In this document: positions 1-8,753 of the stretch, piece after piece
Layout of the letters: the number at the start of each line of letters is the position of its first letter
Numbering within the stretch: position 1 is the first letter of the stretch
Assembly: GCF_034932365.1 (NCBI RefSeq)
Contig: NZ_JAYGHR010000005.1
Coordinates: 62,001 to 126,000 of the forward strand
Direction of reading: 5' to 3'
From: Capilliphycus robustus
GTDB taxonomy: Bacteria > Cyanobacteriota > Cyanobacteriia > Cyanobacteriales > Microcoleaceae
DNA: 64,000 nucleotides
Made by a program: the position numbers and the translations under genes
Notes under the pieces: model-generated
What the model was told of the DNA's origin: nothing
What the model saw: the letters and a program-made list of their open reading frames with translations, nothing else
The model's database searches: none

Positions 1-671
1 GTAACATAATGGGCGGTTGCCCCAATAATTTTAACGCCTCTGGTGTAAGCCCGTTGATAGGGATTTGCACCGGGAAATGCAGGTAAAAACGAGTGATGAA
101 TGTTAATAATATTCGGAAATTCAGCCACAAAATATGAACTCAAAATCTGCATATATTTAGCCAAAACTACTAAATCAATTTGATATTGCTTTAAAATCTC
201 TAACTGTTGGGTTTCTTGTTCTTTTTTATTGTCTTTGGTGATGGGAATATGATAAAATTCTATACCAAATTGTTCGGCAATGGGTTTTAAATCTGTATGA
301 TTGCTAATCATCACCGGAATTTCTACCGCCATTTCTTTGGCTTGCCATCGCCATAATAAATCTAATAAACAATGATCTTGCTTTGTTACCCAAATCGCAA
401 TTCGAGGAATTTTATCAGAAAAATGTAGTTGCCAATTTGCATTTAAGGGTTTAGCGATCGCCCCAAATGCTGGGTTAATTACTTCTCGCGGTAAGTTAAA
501 TCCTTCTAATTGCCATTCTATACGAGTCAAAAAGACTCCTGAAGCAAAATCGGTATGCTGATCCGCATGAATAATATTTCCGCCATTAGAGTAAATAAAA
601 TTCGCAATTTTTGCAACCAGTCCCCGTTGATCTGGGCAAGATAATAATATTGTTGCTGTAGGTGAACTCAT
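1..671 (-). CDS. purU: formyltetrahydrofolate deformylase, 3' end outside window
   Basis: The gene reads leftward from an ATG at 669-671 and runs off the left edge, so the C-terminus is missing. PurU hydrolyses 10-formyl-tetrahydrofolate to formate and tetrahydrofolate, feeding purine synthesis. The N-terminus is an ACT-like domain that opens with SCPDQRGLVAKIANFIYSNG, the usual PurU start. Near the window edge the formyltransferase-fold signature NIHHSFLPAFPGANPYQRAY is followed by GVKIIGATAHYVT, which holds the catalytic-region histidine and the conserved GATAH. Both blocks are typical of PurU rather than of PurN, which lacks the ACT domain. It is divergent from nothing nearby; the next gene downstream of its start, at 844, lies on the same strand. 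Confidence 0.93.
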   Translation of the reverse strand, partial: MSSPTATILLSCPDQRGLVAKIANFIYSNGGNIIHADQHTDFASGVFLTRIEWQLEGFNLPREVINPAFGAIAKPLNANWQLHFSDKIPRIAIWVTKQDHCLLDLLWRWQAKEMAVEIPVMISNHTDLKPIAEQFGIEFYHIPITKDNKKEQETQQLEILKQYQIDLVVLAKYMQILSSYFVAEFPNIINIHHSFLPAFPGANPYQRAYTRGVKIIGATAHYV

Positions 672-843
672 GTCAATCTGCCATAATAGAGATGATTCTA
701 AATTATCTATGATTTTTCCGAATGAATCAATAGGGAAAAGGAACATAATAGAATATCACCGAATTCAACCGCAATAAATTCACACCAAACGACTGCTATT
801 TCGTCTATTGTAGAGGCGGAAAGCTTGCGGAAAAAATCTAACT

Positions 844-2295
844 TTAGCAAGACTTTAATTCACTTAACAAAATCACAATTTCATCAATCGCTTGTCTTAA
901 TTCTGAAGCTGATTGATTTGAATGATTCACCAAAATACTAAACACCAAGGGTTGATAATTGGGCGGATAAAGATATCCTGCTAACCCAGAAACTCCGGTT
1001 AACGTTCCCGTTTTTGCATAAACAATTCCGGCTGCGCTTGTTCCTCGAAAACGCCCTTTTAACGTTCCCGTTTCTGCTGCGATTGGAAGCGACTTTTTGT
1101 AAATCTCAAATAGCGGTGAATTTGCCATCCCAATTAACGTTTGAGTTAACGCTTCTGGACTGATTAAATTCTGTCGAGATAAACCGGAACCATCAACTAG
1201 ACGATAACTTTCGGGTTCAACCCCTAATTTTTTTAAGATGTCTTGAATCGCAGTTAACCCCGTTTCCACTGCATCTAAACTCGGCTTCTGTACACCCAAA
1301 GTTCGCAGTAAAGCTTCCGCAAAGATATTATTACTTTCTAGATTTACGGTTTGAATTAATTCAGCAATCGGCGGAGATTCAACAATTGCTAATTCCTCGG
1401 GGGAATGTTGACTGTTAGAAACAATCGCTGTTTTTAACACCCGAATTCCTTTACTTTCGAGAATCTGTCTAAATTCTTGGAGAAAATTCTCCGTCGGTTC
1501 AACGACTGCTGCATAAACAGGTTCCGGTTCAGAACCCGCTCTTAATTGTCCAGAAATATAAAGAATCGGTTGCGTTAAATCTCGCCCAATTTCTACAAAT
1601 TCGCGTTCAGTTTCTCCAACGGTAATGGTATTATTTTTGATTTGCCATCCTTGGGCTTGTTGAGGACGAACCCAAGTCACTTTTAACGGTTGATTAACGG
1701 CTTGTGGTGATAAAATTAAATCAATCGAATTTTGATGTAAAATCAAACTATTAACAGGCGCACCATGTCCGGCTTGAATGTCTTCCCATTCCCAACTCGG
1801 ATGGACTGCAAACCCTGGAAAATACCCCGGATCGGCAATCAATTGATTAACCGGATTAATCCCTTTATTTTGAAGCTGTTGGGCTAAATCTTCTAATTGA
1901 GTTGCTGTTAAACTCGGATCACCCCGTCCAACAATATAAAGATTTCCTTGTTGATCTCCATAAATTGAAGTTAGAATGCGATAATTAGGCGTAAGTTGAG
2001 ATAAAGCAGCAGCCGTTGTCATCAGCTTAACGGTAGAAGCAGGGATAAAATAATGTTCAGCATCTCGACTATAAATTGCTTCACCCTTCGACAAAGTTTT
2101 GAGCAAAATTCCCCACCGAAAACGTTTAAACTGGGAACGATTGACAATTCCATTAAGTTGAGAATTGAGTTGATGTTCACAGATTAATACTGAGGACTGC
2201 GGTTCAGGGTTTGAGGACTGGCTGATGGCGCTAGAAGAAAACCCCAAGAGAAAAAATAGGCTAATTAAAATTGATTGCACCCGAAAGTTGAACAA
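844..2295 (-). CDS. dacB: D-alanyl-D-alanine carboxypeptidase/endopeptidase, PBP4 family
   Basis: Periplasmic serine peptidase that trims or cleaves peptidoglycan peptide cross-links. All three penicillin-binding motifs are visible in order: ASTVK near residue 87 (SxxK nucleophile), ESNNIF (SxN), and AKTGT near the C-terminus (KTG). The spacing between SxxK and SxN is long, as expected for PBP4/DacB enzymes with the inserted domain. No ATG lies at a sensible place: the reading frame stays open far upstream into the divergent aldo/keto reductase gene. I chose TTG at 2293-2295 because it gives a classic signal peptide (FNFR followed by a hydrophobic stretch ending SAISQ) and has GAGGGAGA just before it; GTG at 2280 is the alternative. 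Product about 483 residues. Confidence 0.88.
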   Translation of the reverse strand: MFNFRVQSILISLFFLLGFSSSAISQSSNPEPQSSVLICEHQLNSQLNGIVNRSQFKRFRWGILLKTLSKGEAIYSRDAEHYFIPASTVKLMTTAAALSQLTPNYRILTSIYGDQQGNLYIVGRGDPSLTATQLEDLAQQLQNKGINPVNQLIADPGYFPGFAVHPSWEWEDIQAGHGAPVNSLILHQNSIDLILSPQAVNQPLKVTWVRPQQAQGWQIKNNTITVGETEREFVEIGRDLTQPILYISGQLRAGSEPEPVYAAVVEPTENFLQEFRQILESKGIRVLKTAIVSNSQHSPEELAIVESPPIAELIQTVNLESNNIFAEALLRTLGVQKPSLDAVETGLTAIQDILKKLGVEPESYRLVDGSGLSRQNLISPEALTQTLIGMANSPLFEIYKKSLPIAAETGTLKGRFRGTSAAGIVYAKTGTLTGVSGLAGYLYPPNYQPLVFSILVNHSNQSASELRQAIDEIVILLSELKSC

Positions 2296-2434
2296 TCTCC
2301 CTCGAATGACTGATTTTAACGAAGAATGAAAGCTTGAGGTTGGCACTTTTAAAAATATAGGTAAAATATACAATGAATTCTCAATCAAGACCGTCTCGCT
2401 GATTTCAATTGCTGTTAACGGATAACTGTAAAAT

Positions 2435-3421
2435 ATGACACGTAAAACAACACGACGCAAGTTTATCATCAGCAGTGTTGCTGTTGCAGGCGGCATTGTC
2501 GGGAGTACAGCATTGCACGGGCGGCAGTCACCCAGCGCCGCTCGCTCTCCAATCGCAGTCCCTAACGCAGCAACCATGCCGGAACGGGTACTCGGCAAAA
2601 CAGGCGTGACATTGCCCATTTTTGGCTTAGGAGGCGCCGGACAAACGCCCATCTCAAAAGCCGGACAGGAAGCCGAAGCGATCGCTCAAATTGAAGCCGC
2701 ATTAAAGTTAGGAATTCGCTATTTTGATACGGCAGCCAGCTACGGGCCTAGCGAAGATAATATGGGGAAAGTTTTACCCCCAAATCGTTCCAAAATATTT
2801 CTCGCCACGAAAACCGCTAAACGCGATCGCGATGGCGCATGGCAAGAATTAGAGCGATCGCTAAAACGTCTCAATACAGATTACCTCGATTCGTGGCAAT
2901 TGCATCATGTTTCTTTCCCGGAAACCTTAGATGAAATTTTCAGTAAAAATGGGGCGATTAAAGCCATCGAAGAAGCAAAAGAACAGGGAATTATCAAATA
3001 TTCAGGGATTACCGGACATCACGAACCCGATGTCATTGCCGAAGGTTTGCGTCGTTATCCATTTGATACCACGTTAATCTCAATTAATGCAGCCGATATT
3101 CATCATCCTCGGCCTTTTTCTAAAACCGTTTTACCTGTGGCTCAAGAAAAAAATGTCGGCGTTATTGCTATGAAAATTCCTGCCTATGGCAAATTAATTC
3201 GCAGTGGCGTATTAGAAGGAATGCACCAAGCGATGGGATATGTATTATCTCTGTCTGGTGTTCATGGCTGTATTATTGCAGCAGAAACCGTCGAACAATT
3301 AGAATCTAATTTTAAAGTTGCTCAAGCTTTTAAACAACTCAGTTCTGACGAAATGGCAGCCATTGAAAAACGTACCGCAGTTGCTTGGCAGGAAAATACA
3401 TTTTTCCGGGCTTGGACGTAA
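2435..3421 (+). CDS. aldo/keto reductase with Tat signal
   Basis: NADPH-dependent oxidoreductase of the aldo/keto reductase barrel family; the substrate is not known. The N-terminus has a twin-arginine motif (TTRRKFIIS, Arg7-Arg8) followed by a hydrophobic segment, so export of the folded enzyme through Tat is likely, though some proteins of this group keep an uncleaved Tat-like leader. After a short linker the barrel starts at LGKTGVTLPIFGLG. The catalytic tetrad is readable: Asp98 (YFDTA), Tyr103 (ASYG), Lys126 (ATKT) and His157 or 158 (LHHV). Transcription diverges from the DD-peptidase gene with about 140 bases between the starts. A C-rich/G-rich repeat cluster follows its stop. Confidence 0.9.
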   Translation: MTRKTTRRKFIISSVAVAGGIVGSTALHGRQSPSAARSPIAVPNAATMPERVLGKTGVTLPIFGLGGAGQTPISKAGQEAEAIAQIEAALKLGIRYFDTAASYGPSEDNMGKVLPPNRSKIFLATKTAKRDRDGAWQELERSLKRLNTDYLDSWQLHHVSFPETLDEIFSKNGAIKAIEEAKEQGIIKYSGITGHHEPDVIAEGLRRYPFDTTLISINAADIHHPRPFSKTVLPVAQEKNVGVIAMKIPAYGKLIRSGVLEGMHQAMGYVLSLSGVHGCIIAAETVEQLESNFKVAQAFKQLSSDEMAAIEKRTAVAWQENTFFRAWT

Positions 3422-3443
3422 TAATAAATTCCCTCTCGTCTAA

Positions 3444-3512
3444 CCCTCCACCCCCCTTTTTAAGGGGGGATTAAGGGGGGATTAAGGGGGGCAGGGGGGA
3501 TTGGAGAGGGGG
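3444..3512. repeat. C-run/G-run inverted repeat cluster
   Basis: Directly after the reductase stop the sequence holds CCCCCCTTTTTAAGGGGGG, a near-perfect hairpin, followed by further copies of ATTAAGGGGGG. The same motif recurs at 33961-34050 between hsdR and hsdM, so it is a dispersed repeat family in this genome. It could fold as a strong transcription-stopping hairpin between the convergent genes ending at 3421 and 3537. Confidence 0.75.
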
Positions 3513-3536
3513 TTAGGGGGAGAAGTAAAATTGATG

Positions 3537-3833
3537 TTAATTCACAGCCGTTTTGCTGAGAACTTCAATCAAACTCCATTGAAATAAAGGAGCATCCGCC
3601 GGGGGATTATCAACGATTTTCTCGGCTACCAGAATTTTATAGTTGTAACCGGGTTCATAATTAAAGCCTTTGATGGCATCATAAAACAACGTCCATTCAT
3701 CTTCAGGACTTTCTCGAACTTGTAAACATTCTTGGGAGACGAGTCCAGTACAGTGAATCGCTTTAGAGTCAACATAAATCACCCGTTCTTCAGTGGTCGA
3801 ACTCATTGTTGCTTGTTCGCTTTGGAAGGTCAT
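3537..3833 (-). CDS. DUF4377 domain protein
   Basis: Small protein of 98 residues that reads as a DUF4377 domain almost from end to end: VIYVDSKAIHCTG near the start, ECLQVRE, a central WTLFYDAIKGFNYEPGYNYK and an end of WSLIEVLSKT. The function of this family is unknown; in other bacteria it is often next to, or fused with, META (HslJ-like) domains, and here a double META protein lies just upstream on the same strand at 3963. No signal peptide is evident with the ATG at 3833; an ATG at 3806 is a possible alternative start. It is likely co-transcribed with the META gene (gap about 130 bases). Confidence 0.82.
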   Translation of the reverse strand: MTFQSEQATMSSTTEERVIYVDSKAIHCTGLVSQECLQVRESPEDEWTLFYDAIKGFNYEPGYNYKILVAEKIVDNPPADAPLFQWSLIEVLSKTAVN

Positions 3834-3962
3834 AAAACTAGAACCTCGCTTTATATTGTAGACAATTTACAGTTGATCTTGAGCGTTAATCTTGTAACCT
3901 GTTTCTCCCTCTCAAACCTTCAAATCCTATGATTCTTGCGTGATGATTTGCTGAGGCTGACG

Positions 3963-4817
3963 TTATTTTTCCTGGGGAACAAACGTCATCACACCTGTTC
4001 CTCCCTTTGCTTTGTATGAAATTTTGAGTTGACCTTGAGGGCTAATTTCATACCATTGTGCTTCCTCGAGTGAGATTAGATATTCAAATTCTTGTTTCAT
4101 AATCTCAGATGCACAAGCTTTGCGTGTTGTAGCAAAAGGATTAATACTCAGTTTATTTCCCTCCTTTGTGTAATTGGTCATGTACTGGTTACAACTGCTA
4201 AAACCATTGAGCTGATCTTCTGTAAAGTTAGCAGTAATTTCCGTTCCTTTCAAGGGAATTCTCGAAACCGTTCCCTCCTCCAAAGAAACTAAAACCCAAC
4301 TGGTATTCTCAAGCTGACCACTCGCTTGAGGTGCAAATGTCATCACACCTGCTTCCCCATCAGTTACATAGGAGATTTGTAGTTGACCCTGATCATTAAT
4401 TTCATATTGCTGCGTTCCCTCTAAAGCAGCGAGATAGGCAAATTCCCGATCCATAATATCTCCCATACAGGCTTTACGAGTGGTCGCAGCAGGGGTAATC
4501 TTCAGTTGATTGCCTTCCATCTTATAGGAAGCAACATATCGATTGCAACTTGCTGTTCCCTTCACCTGACCTTCGACAAAATTAGCCGTAATTGGATTCG
4601 TTGTTTCTAAAGGATCGGGTAATGTTTTATCCATCCATTCAACTAAAATCCAAGATGTTCCTTCTAAGTCCATTTGTAAAGCCGGAGTCGTCAGAGTTTC
4701 AGATACCATCGGAGCGGAAACTGCCTTTTGGCTGTCAATTGCCCCCCCAACAAACAGTCCTATCGTTAGCAATAAACCCGTTAGACTTTGACCAAGCTTT
4801 AACGTGTAATTGTTCAT
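3963..4817 (-). CDS. exported protein with two META (HslJ-like) domains
   Basis: The protein of 284 residues starts with a signal peptide (hydrophobic LTGLLLTIGLFVGGA, then a cleavable region ending near KAVSA), so it is exported. Two tandem META domains follow, about residues 51-158 and 166-280; each has the hallmark TSW start, a conserved SCN(R/Q)Y, a TTRKAC block and an EF(A/E)YL helix. META domains are found in HslJ-type proteins linked to stress or antibiotic tolerance in E. coli; the role here is unknown. The two copies are clearly related to each other, so the gene arose by internal duplication. ATG at 4817 was chosen over the TTG at 4868 because it gives the clean signal peptide and has GGGAGG upstream. 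Confidence 0.88.
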   Translation of the reverse strand: MNNYTLKLGQSLTGLLLTIGLFVGGAIDSQKAVSAPMVSETLTTPALQMDLEGTSWILVEWMDKTLPDPLETTNPITANFVEGQVKGTASCNRYVASYKMEGNQLKITPAATTRKACMGDIMDREFAYLAALEGTQQYEINDQGQLQISYVTDGEAGVMTFAPQASGQLENTSWVLVSLEEGTVSRIPLKGTEITANFTEDQLNGFSSCNQYMTNYTKEGNKLSINPFATTRKACASEIMKQEFEYLISLEEAQWYEISPQGQLKISYKAKGGTGVMTFVPQEK

Positions 4818-5015
4818 CTTAGACTCTTTTGATCCTCCCTGACTCCAGCTTCTGATCGTTTCCTTCAAACCGCTTGTACAAAAATCCGCCCATCTTGCAA
4901 ACTTTAGATAAAAAGTTCCTAAATTTTGCTTCTGATCCCCAAAAAATTATCTTCTACACCCTGATTTTATCGGGTTTGACCGTCGGCTTCACCCCAAATT
5001 TAACAGTCACTCAAT

Positions 5016-5930
5016 TCAGTCAATCATGCGAACAGATGTCACAGCGCGAGTTCTGGGGTTAAACTCAATATCCATTCCCAATCGCTCCCGATCTAACTTC
5101 ACGAGACCCGAACCCGTTTCGACCACTTTCCAGCCCTGCGATCGCAACTGACGCACCACATTCTCAATATTTTGACCTAAAAATTCTCGACTGGGATCAT
5201 TAGAATTTCCCCTCCTCGAATCGCCATCAAAACTAATCGAAAACGGCTGACCATCCAAACGACCATCCCCAAAAATGCTACTAATCGAATTATTCGCCCC
5301 GTACTCAATATCAACGGTTCCCGAAGCATCCGCATTTCCCGAACTTTCGAGATCAATCACCAATGTATAAGCATCCCGTCGATCCACATCTCCACTCAAA
5401 CGGATCAAACGGTTATCATCCAAGCGAAACCCTAACTCGGCTTGATCTCCATTATCCACATTCACTGTTACCTGTACAATTTCCCAGTCGCGACGTCCTG
5501 AGAGGCTAAACGATCCTTCTCCCCGTTGCGATAACCGCATCGACTCACCCCAACCGGAGGAACCTGTACTCGAACCACCCGTACCAACCCGAATATTCTC
5601 ACCCGGTATCCAGCCGATTTCCCCGGAGTTGAGGAATTTCACCTCGTACCACATCTGTCCCTCACTGGATCGGGTTTCTTTGAGGACTTCCACCCGCTCC
5701 CCCACTACACCATACCCTCGCACTCGCGATCGCCAACTCGGTTCTGTGCGTAAATTGATCCTAGCGTCGGGATCACGATCTGTTAACACCGCTTCCCCTC
5801 TAGACACGGTTCTCGGTGTGCGATTTCGATTGGTTTGAGCGATCGCCGCCGGGGGATCAATAATAGCGTTACTCACTCCCCCTAAGCCTAGAATACAACA
5901 CATTCCTATGGCAACAGATTGGATTTTCAT
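5016..5930 (-). CDS. exported bacterial SH3-domain protein
   Basis: Protein of 304 residues with an N-terminal signal peptide (hydrophobic segment about residues 5-22, processing likely near AAIAQ). Residues about 48-115 form a bacterial SH3 domain: LTDRDPDARINLRTEPS, then GYGVVGERVEVL, WYEVKF and GEIGWIPGENI, the usual strand pattern. The second half (about 125-225) is a beta-rich region without a family I recognise, and the C-terminus (DPSREFLGQNIENVVRQL and on) looks like a small separate domain. SH3b domains commonly bind cell-wall peptides, so a periplasmic role is likely, but nothing more specific can be supported. Confidence 0.82.
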   Translation of the reverse strand: MKIQSVAIGMCCILGLGGVSNAIIDPPAAIAQTNRNRTPRTVSRGEAVLTDRDPDARINLRTEPSWRSRVRGYGVVGERVEVLKETRSSEGQMWYEVKFLNSGEIGWIPGENIRVGTGGSSTGSSGWGESMRLSQRGEGSFSLSGRRDWEIVQVTVNVDNGDQAELGFRLDDNRLIRLSGDVDRRDAYTLVIDLESSGNADASGTVDIEYGANNSISSIFGDGRLDGQPFSISFDGDSRRGNSNDPSREFLGQNIENVVRQLRSQGWKVVETGSGLVKLDRERLGMDIEFNPRTRAVTSVRMID

Positions 5931-6181
5931 ACTTGATTCTCCCCCCAGACTTTCTGAAAATCTGGTTTGATTTACTTTTAGAATATCTTCAAAAACAAAG
6001 ATTGACTTCCCTCACTGGGATGATCCGAATGAGGGAATTTGTTTCCCCCAAAGGAATGATTTTACTCAAAGTTTCCGGAAGTTCTCCTGTGAGCATTCAT
6101 TCACTTTGACCGATTCCTTCTCAATTTGTTCCTGTGTTTCCAAAGACCCCTTGAAATCAAACCCGATGCTCCGATAATCCG

Positions 6182-7855
6182 TTAAGATTTGCTCATCGTC
6201 CAAAAGGGCAATTGTTGAGTCACCTGCGGTTGAATTCCACTAATATTATTGTGGGCAAAAATAAAGTTGTTATCCTGCCAAATTGGAATATAAGGAACAT
6301 CTTTCGCCAGAATCGTTTGCAACTCATCAAACAATAATTGTCGGGCTTGGGGATTTTGTTCTTGACGCTGTTGATCGATTAATTCATTGACGCGATCGCT
6401 ATAATAAAACGACCCCTGAGATTGCGTCGCCCCTTGTTCACAACCTTTTTCCGGTGAACCTGTCGCACAATCTAAAAACGGTTGTAAATAGTTATCCGCA
6501 TCTAAAAAATCGGCATACCAATCTAAGAGAAACGTTGGATAAACTCCCTTATCCAATTTCTCAAAAGCCGTCGTTGCTTCTACGCTTTTGAGTTCGAGTT
6601 GCAACGCTCCCTCTAACTGTTCAGTCGCCAAGGCTTTCAACGTACTCGCTAACGTCGCTCGTTTATTATTACTCGAGGCATACCAAACTTCTACAACGGC
6701 TGGATTTTCAGGAGTATATCCCGCTTGTTTTAACAACGCCTTCGCCTTTTCCGTATTGGCATCTCCATAACTGTCTTTGAAAACCGGTTTATAACTCTCA
6801 AATGTCGTGGGAATCATACTATAAAGCGGTTCTCCCTGTCCGCGCAGCACCCGTTCATTAATCAAATTTCGATCCACAATTGCCGCCAATGCCTGTCGAA
6901 CTTCCGGTTTATTCAACGGTTCAGAATTGAGATTCAGCACCATATAATTCACCGTATTTCCCTGGGCGACAATCATCTGCCATTTGCCCTTTTCCGCGTC
7001 AGCTTGTAGACTATTGACTTGATCGGGATCAAGAGAAAGATAAGCCACATCAACCCCATTACTCCGAAACGAATTAAACAAATTCGCTGAACTTGAAAAG
7101 CGTTGAATATCAATCCCTTGATTTTGCGGTTTCTCACCCCAATATTGATCAAACCCATTCAAACGAACCACATCAACCCCATATTCAGCCAGTTTATATG
7201 GCCCAGTTCCCACTAAAATTTGTGGCTGAAATTTCCCCGCGCCCAACTCATAGGCTTTAGGAGACACCGCACAAGTTCCCGCTACTGCTAACAAGTTGGG
7301 AAACGCCGCAAAAGGCTGTTTTAACTTAATCGTCAGTTCATAGTCTCCCGTCGCTTGGATAGAGTCAATGGTATCCGAGAGTAAAAATGCAGGTTGTCCG
7401 CCATTTTCAATAAAGCGTCGCAGGGAAAACACCATCGCCTCAGCATTAAACGGCGTATCATCATGGAAAACCACATCCTGACGCACCGGAATTTTGTAGG
7501 TTAACCCATCTTCACTCACCGTCGGTAAAGCAGTGGCTAACTGAGGAATCAGTTTTGTCGTTCCCAGTTCGTAGGTGTAGAGGCGATCGCCGACATTATA
7601 AAAGATATCATTAGAAAGAGCATCGTAGGCATCAGCCGGATCGAGCGTCCGAATTTTCAGCGTTGTACCGATGGTAATTCGTCCAGGGTTCGACTCAGCA
7701 GGGGGAGAAGTATTGGTTTGAGTTTGGCGAGGCGTACAGCTTACCGCCAAAAACCAGCACAGACAGAATAAACTGATAAAGTGTAGGATAGACTGACCTC
7801 GACGGTGTTGAAACCATCGGAGGTTAACCGTTTTACTCAAGAATCTTGCAAACAT
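6182..7855 (-). CDS. ABC transporter solute-binding lipoprotein, peptide/nickel class (SBP_bac_5)
   Basis: Periplasmic solute-binding protein of the DppA/OppA class, which delivers oligopeptides, nickel chelates or similar ligands to an ABC permease. A hydrophobic leader ends at a lipobox-like cysteine (LAVSCTPRQ, Cys about residue 40). The mature part shows the family features: TLKIRTLDPADAYDALS near the start, a VRQDVVFHDDTPFNAEAMVFSL block that is the SBP_bac_5 signature region, VGTGPYKL, and NKPEVRQALAAIVDR. No permease or ATPase gene adjoins it, so it is an orphan subunit here. The left boundary of the integrated element (7944) lies just upstream of its start. Confidence 0.9.
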   Translation of the reverse strand: MFARFLSKTVNLRWFQHRRGQSILHFISLFCLCWFLAVSCTPRQTQTNTSPPAESNPGRITIGTTLKIRTLDPADAYDALSNDIFYNVGDRLYTYELGTTKLIPQLATALPTVSEDGLTYKIPVRQDVVFHDDTPFNAEAMVFSLRRFIENGGQPAFLLSDTIDSIQATGDYELTIKLKQPFAAFPNLLAVAGTCAVSPKAYELGAGKFQPQILVGTGPYKLAEYGVDVVRLNGFDQYWGEKPQNQGIDIQRFSSSANLFNSFRSNGVDVAYLSLDPDQVNSLQADAEKGKWQMIVAQGNTVNYMVLNLNSEPLNKPEVRQALAAIVDRNLINERVLRGQGEPLYSMIPTTFESYKPVFKDSYGDANTEKAKALLKQAGYTPENPAVVEVWYASSNNKRATLASTLKALATEQLEGALQLELKSVEATTAFEKLDKGVYPTFLLDWYADFLDADNYLQPFLDCATGSPEKGCEQGATQSQGSFYYSDRVNELIDQQRQEQNPQARQLLFDELQTILAKDVPYIPIWQDNNFIFAHNNISGIQPQVTQQLPFWTMSKS

Positions 7856-7943
7856 TGGCTTTTCTATCGTCTCAATCTGAACTTTCGATAATAGCGGATA
7901 AATGTCTCACTGTTCCCCTTTGATGGCTTTCACCTCAACTTTG

Positions 7944-7997
7944 CTTTCTAGACAAGAGTTACAACCGTTATAGGCGGTTAAGACTGCATAACCAATA
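7944..7997. repeat. attL: left 54-bp direct repeat
   Basis: Identical over 54 bases to 18564-18617; the flanks differ immediately outside on both sides. It contains two overlapping inverted repeats: AACCG/CGGTT (7963-7967 with 7975-7979) and GGTTA/TAACC (7976-7980 with 7989-7993) around an 8-base spacer AGACTGCA, a layout that fits core binding sites of a tyrosine recombinase around the strand-exchange region. It does not read as the end of a tRNA gene. Confidence 0.88.
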
Positions 7998-8067
7998 AGT
8001 AGGTTTTGCATTCTCTTGCCTTACTTGAGACTTGCTTATAGAAGCTCTTCCAGCAGTTCCAACCAAG

Positions 8068-8102
8068 GGTATCACCAACGGGTTCACCAATGGGTTCACT
8101 AA
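8068..8102. promoter_or_regulatory. possible recombinase arm-site cluster near attL
   Basis: Three tandem near-copies of GGGTTCACCAA (8068-8078 as GGGTATCACCAA, then 8080-8090 and 8092-8102) lie about 80-100 bases inside the left att repeat. The related GGTTCACCA and AGTTCACCAA stand just inside the right repeat at 18516-18537. Repeated short sites inside both ends are typical of integrase arm-type or excisionase sites. A leftward 87-codon frame spans this area (7968-8231), but its NPLV repeats just translate these sites and I do not call it a gene. Confidence 0.45.
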
Positions 8103-8270
8103 TCCAGGGTCAAACCGTTTCCCTGAGATTTCCTCAACAGTCCCTTTCTGCTCTAAAATTTTAACCCTTGATTTCACCATCAACACAGGGAACAGAACTA
8201 AGTAGATATACTCTCTAATAACTCTCTTCAATTATTTGTTTTTTATTTTCCCATTTGAATAAGGTAAAGC

Positions 8271-8353
8271 CCGCACACCCCGCACAAGCTATATACAGAA
8301 GGAGTTTTAAACCCGCACACTATCCGCACAGACCTTGTTTATCCTCCCGCACA
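8271..8353. repeat. five copies of CCGCACA
   Basis: CCGCACA occurs at 8271, 8280, 8313, 8324 and 8347, all in the same orientation, within 83 bases between the left end and the first leftward gene. The inverse complement recurs inside the replication gene at 16555, 16622 (one base changed) and 16631, where GTGCGGGGTGTGCGGGG mirrors the pair at 8271-8287. This could be a protein-binding array, for example for the replication protein. Confidence 0.6.
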
Positions 8354-8359
8354 CTGCAC

Positions 8360-8386
8360 AAAAACACCCCTCAAGAGAAGGGTGCT
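8360..8386 (-). terminator. Rho-independent terminator for the 8415-8714 gene
   Basis: On the minus strand a stem CACCC/GGGTG (8380-8384 with 8365-8369) is followed by TTTTTG, just after the stop codon of the leftward gene at 8415. Confidence 0.65.
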
Positions 8387-8414
8387 TAACCTCTATGCTT
8401 AACTTTTAATTTTT

Positions 8415-8714
8415 CTACTGTCTCAGCTCTACTGTCTCTCTAACTAACTGGTCTGTTGCCTCATCATTCAGAAAGGAGATAGGCAAGGGCTGAATCAGTC
8501 GGTAACTTGGAACTGAGAAATAACCTGTTGCTGATTGTCTGAGTTGACCGGATGAGAGAAAACCTGTATCTACCAGTTCTCTCAATAATCTCTTAGTTGA
8601 ACTGGCTGACTCACCCCGATTGAGAACGTCTTTTAGAAGGAATGGGCGATCGCTAAACTTTTTCTGAACCATCACCAACAATCCAAAGGCGCCGTAACTT
8701 AAATCTTTCAACAT
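8415..8714 (-). CDS. small putative winged-helix protein
   Basis: About 99 residues, starting at ATG 8712-8714 (MLKDLSYGAFGLLVMVQ). The pattern of helices with KDVLNRGESASSTKRLLRELVDTG followed by a strand-like GYFSVPSYRLI resembles a winged helix in which the serine-rich part enters a recognition helix; the family is not recognised. It is transcribed away from the ribbon-helix-helix gene at 8838, and the first iteron cluster fills the shared promoter region, so these boxes could control both genes. A terminator hairpin follows its stop. A role as a regulator or initiator of the element is possible but unproven. Confidence 0.6.
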   Translation of the reverse strand: MLKDLSYGAFGLLVMVQKKFSDRPFLLKDVLNRGESASSTKRLLRELVDTGFLSSGQLRQSATGYFSVPSYRLIQPLPISFLNDEATDQLVRETVELRQ

Positions 8715-8753
8715 GGCCAATGATGTTTTTATCTAGTCTACCTGTTAGTAGAG

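Noticed and set aside
4874..5062. 62-codon rightward frame between two leftward genes
   Set aside because: No ribosome site of note, overlaps the SH3b gene end, no family.
7944..7997. att repeat as the end of a tRNA or tmRNA gene
   Set aside because: No cloverleaf, T-loop or anticodon arm can be drawn with the flanking chromosome on either side.
7968..8231. 87-codon leftward frame across the left att repeat
   Set aside because: Its repeated NPLV residues only translate the direct repeats of GGGTTCACCAA and its end lies in the att repeat; no coding character.
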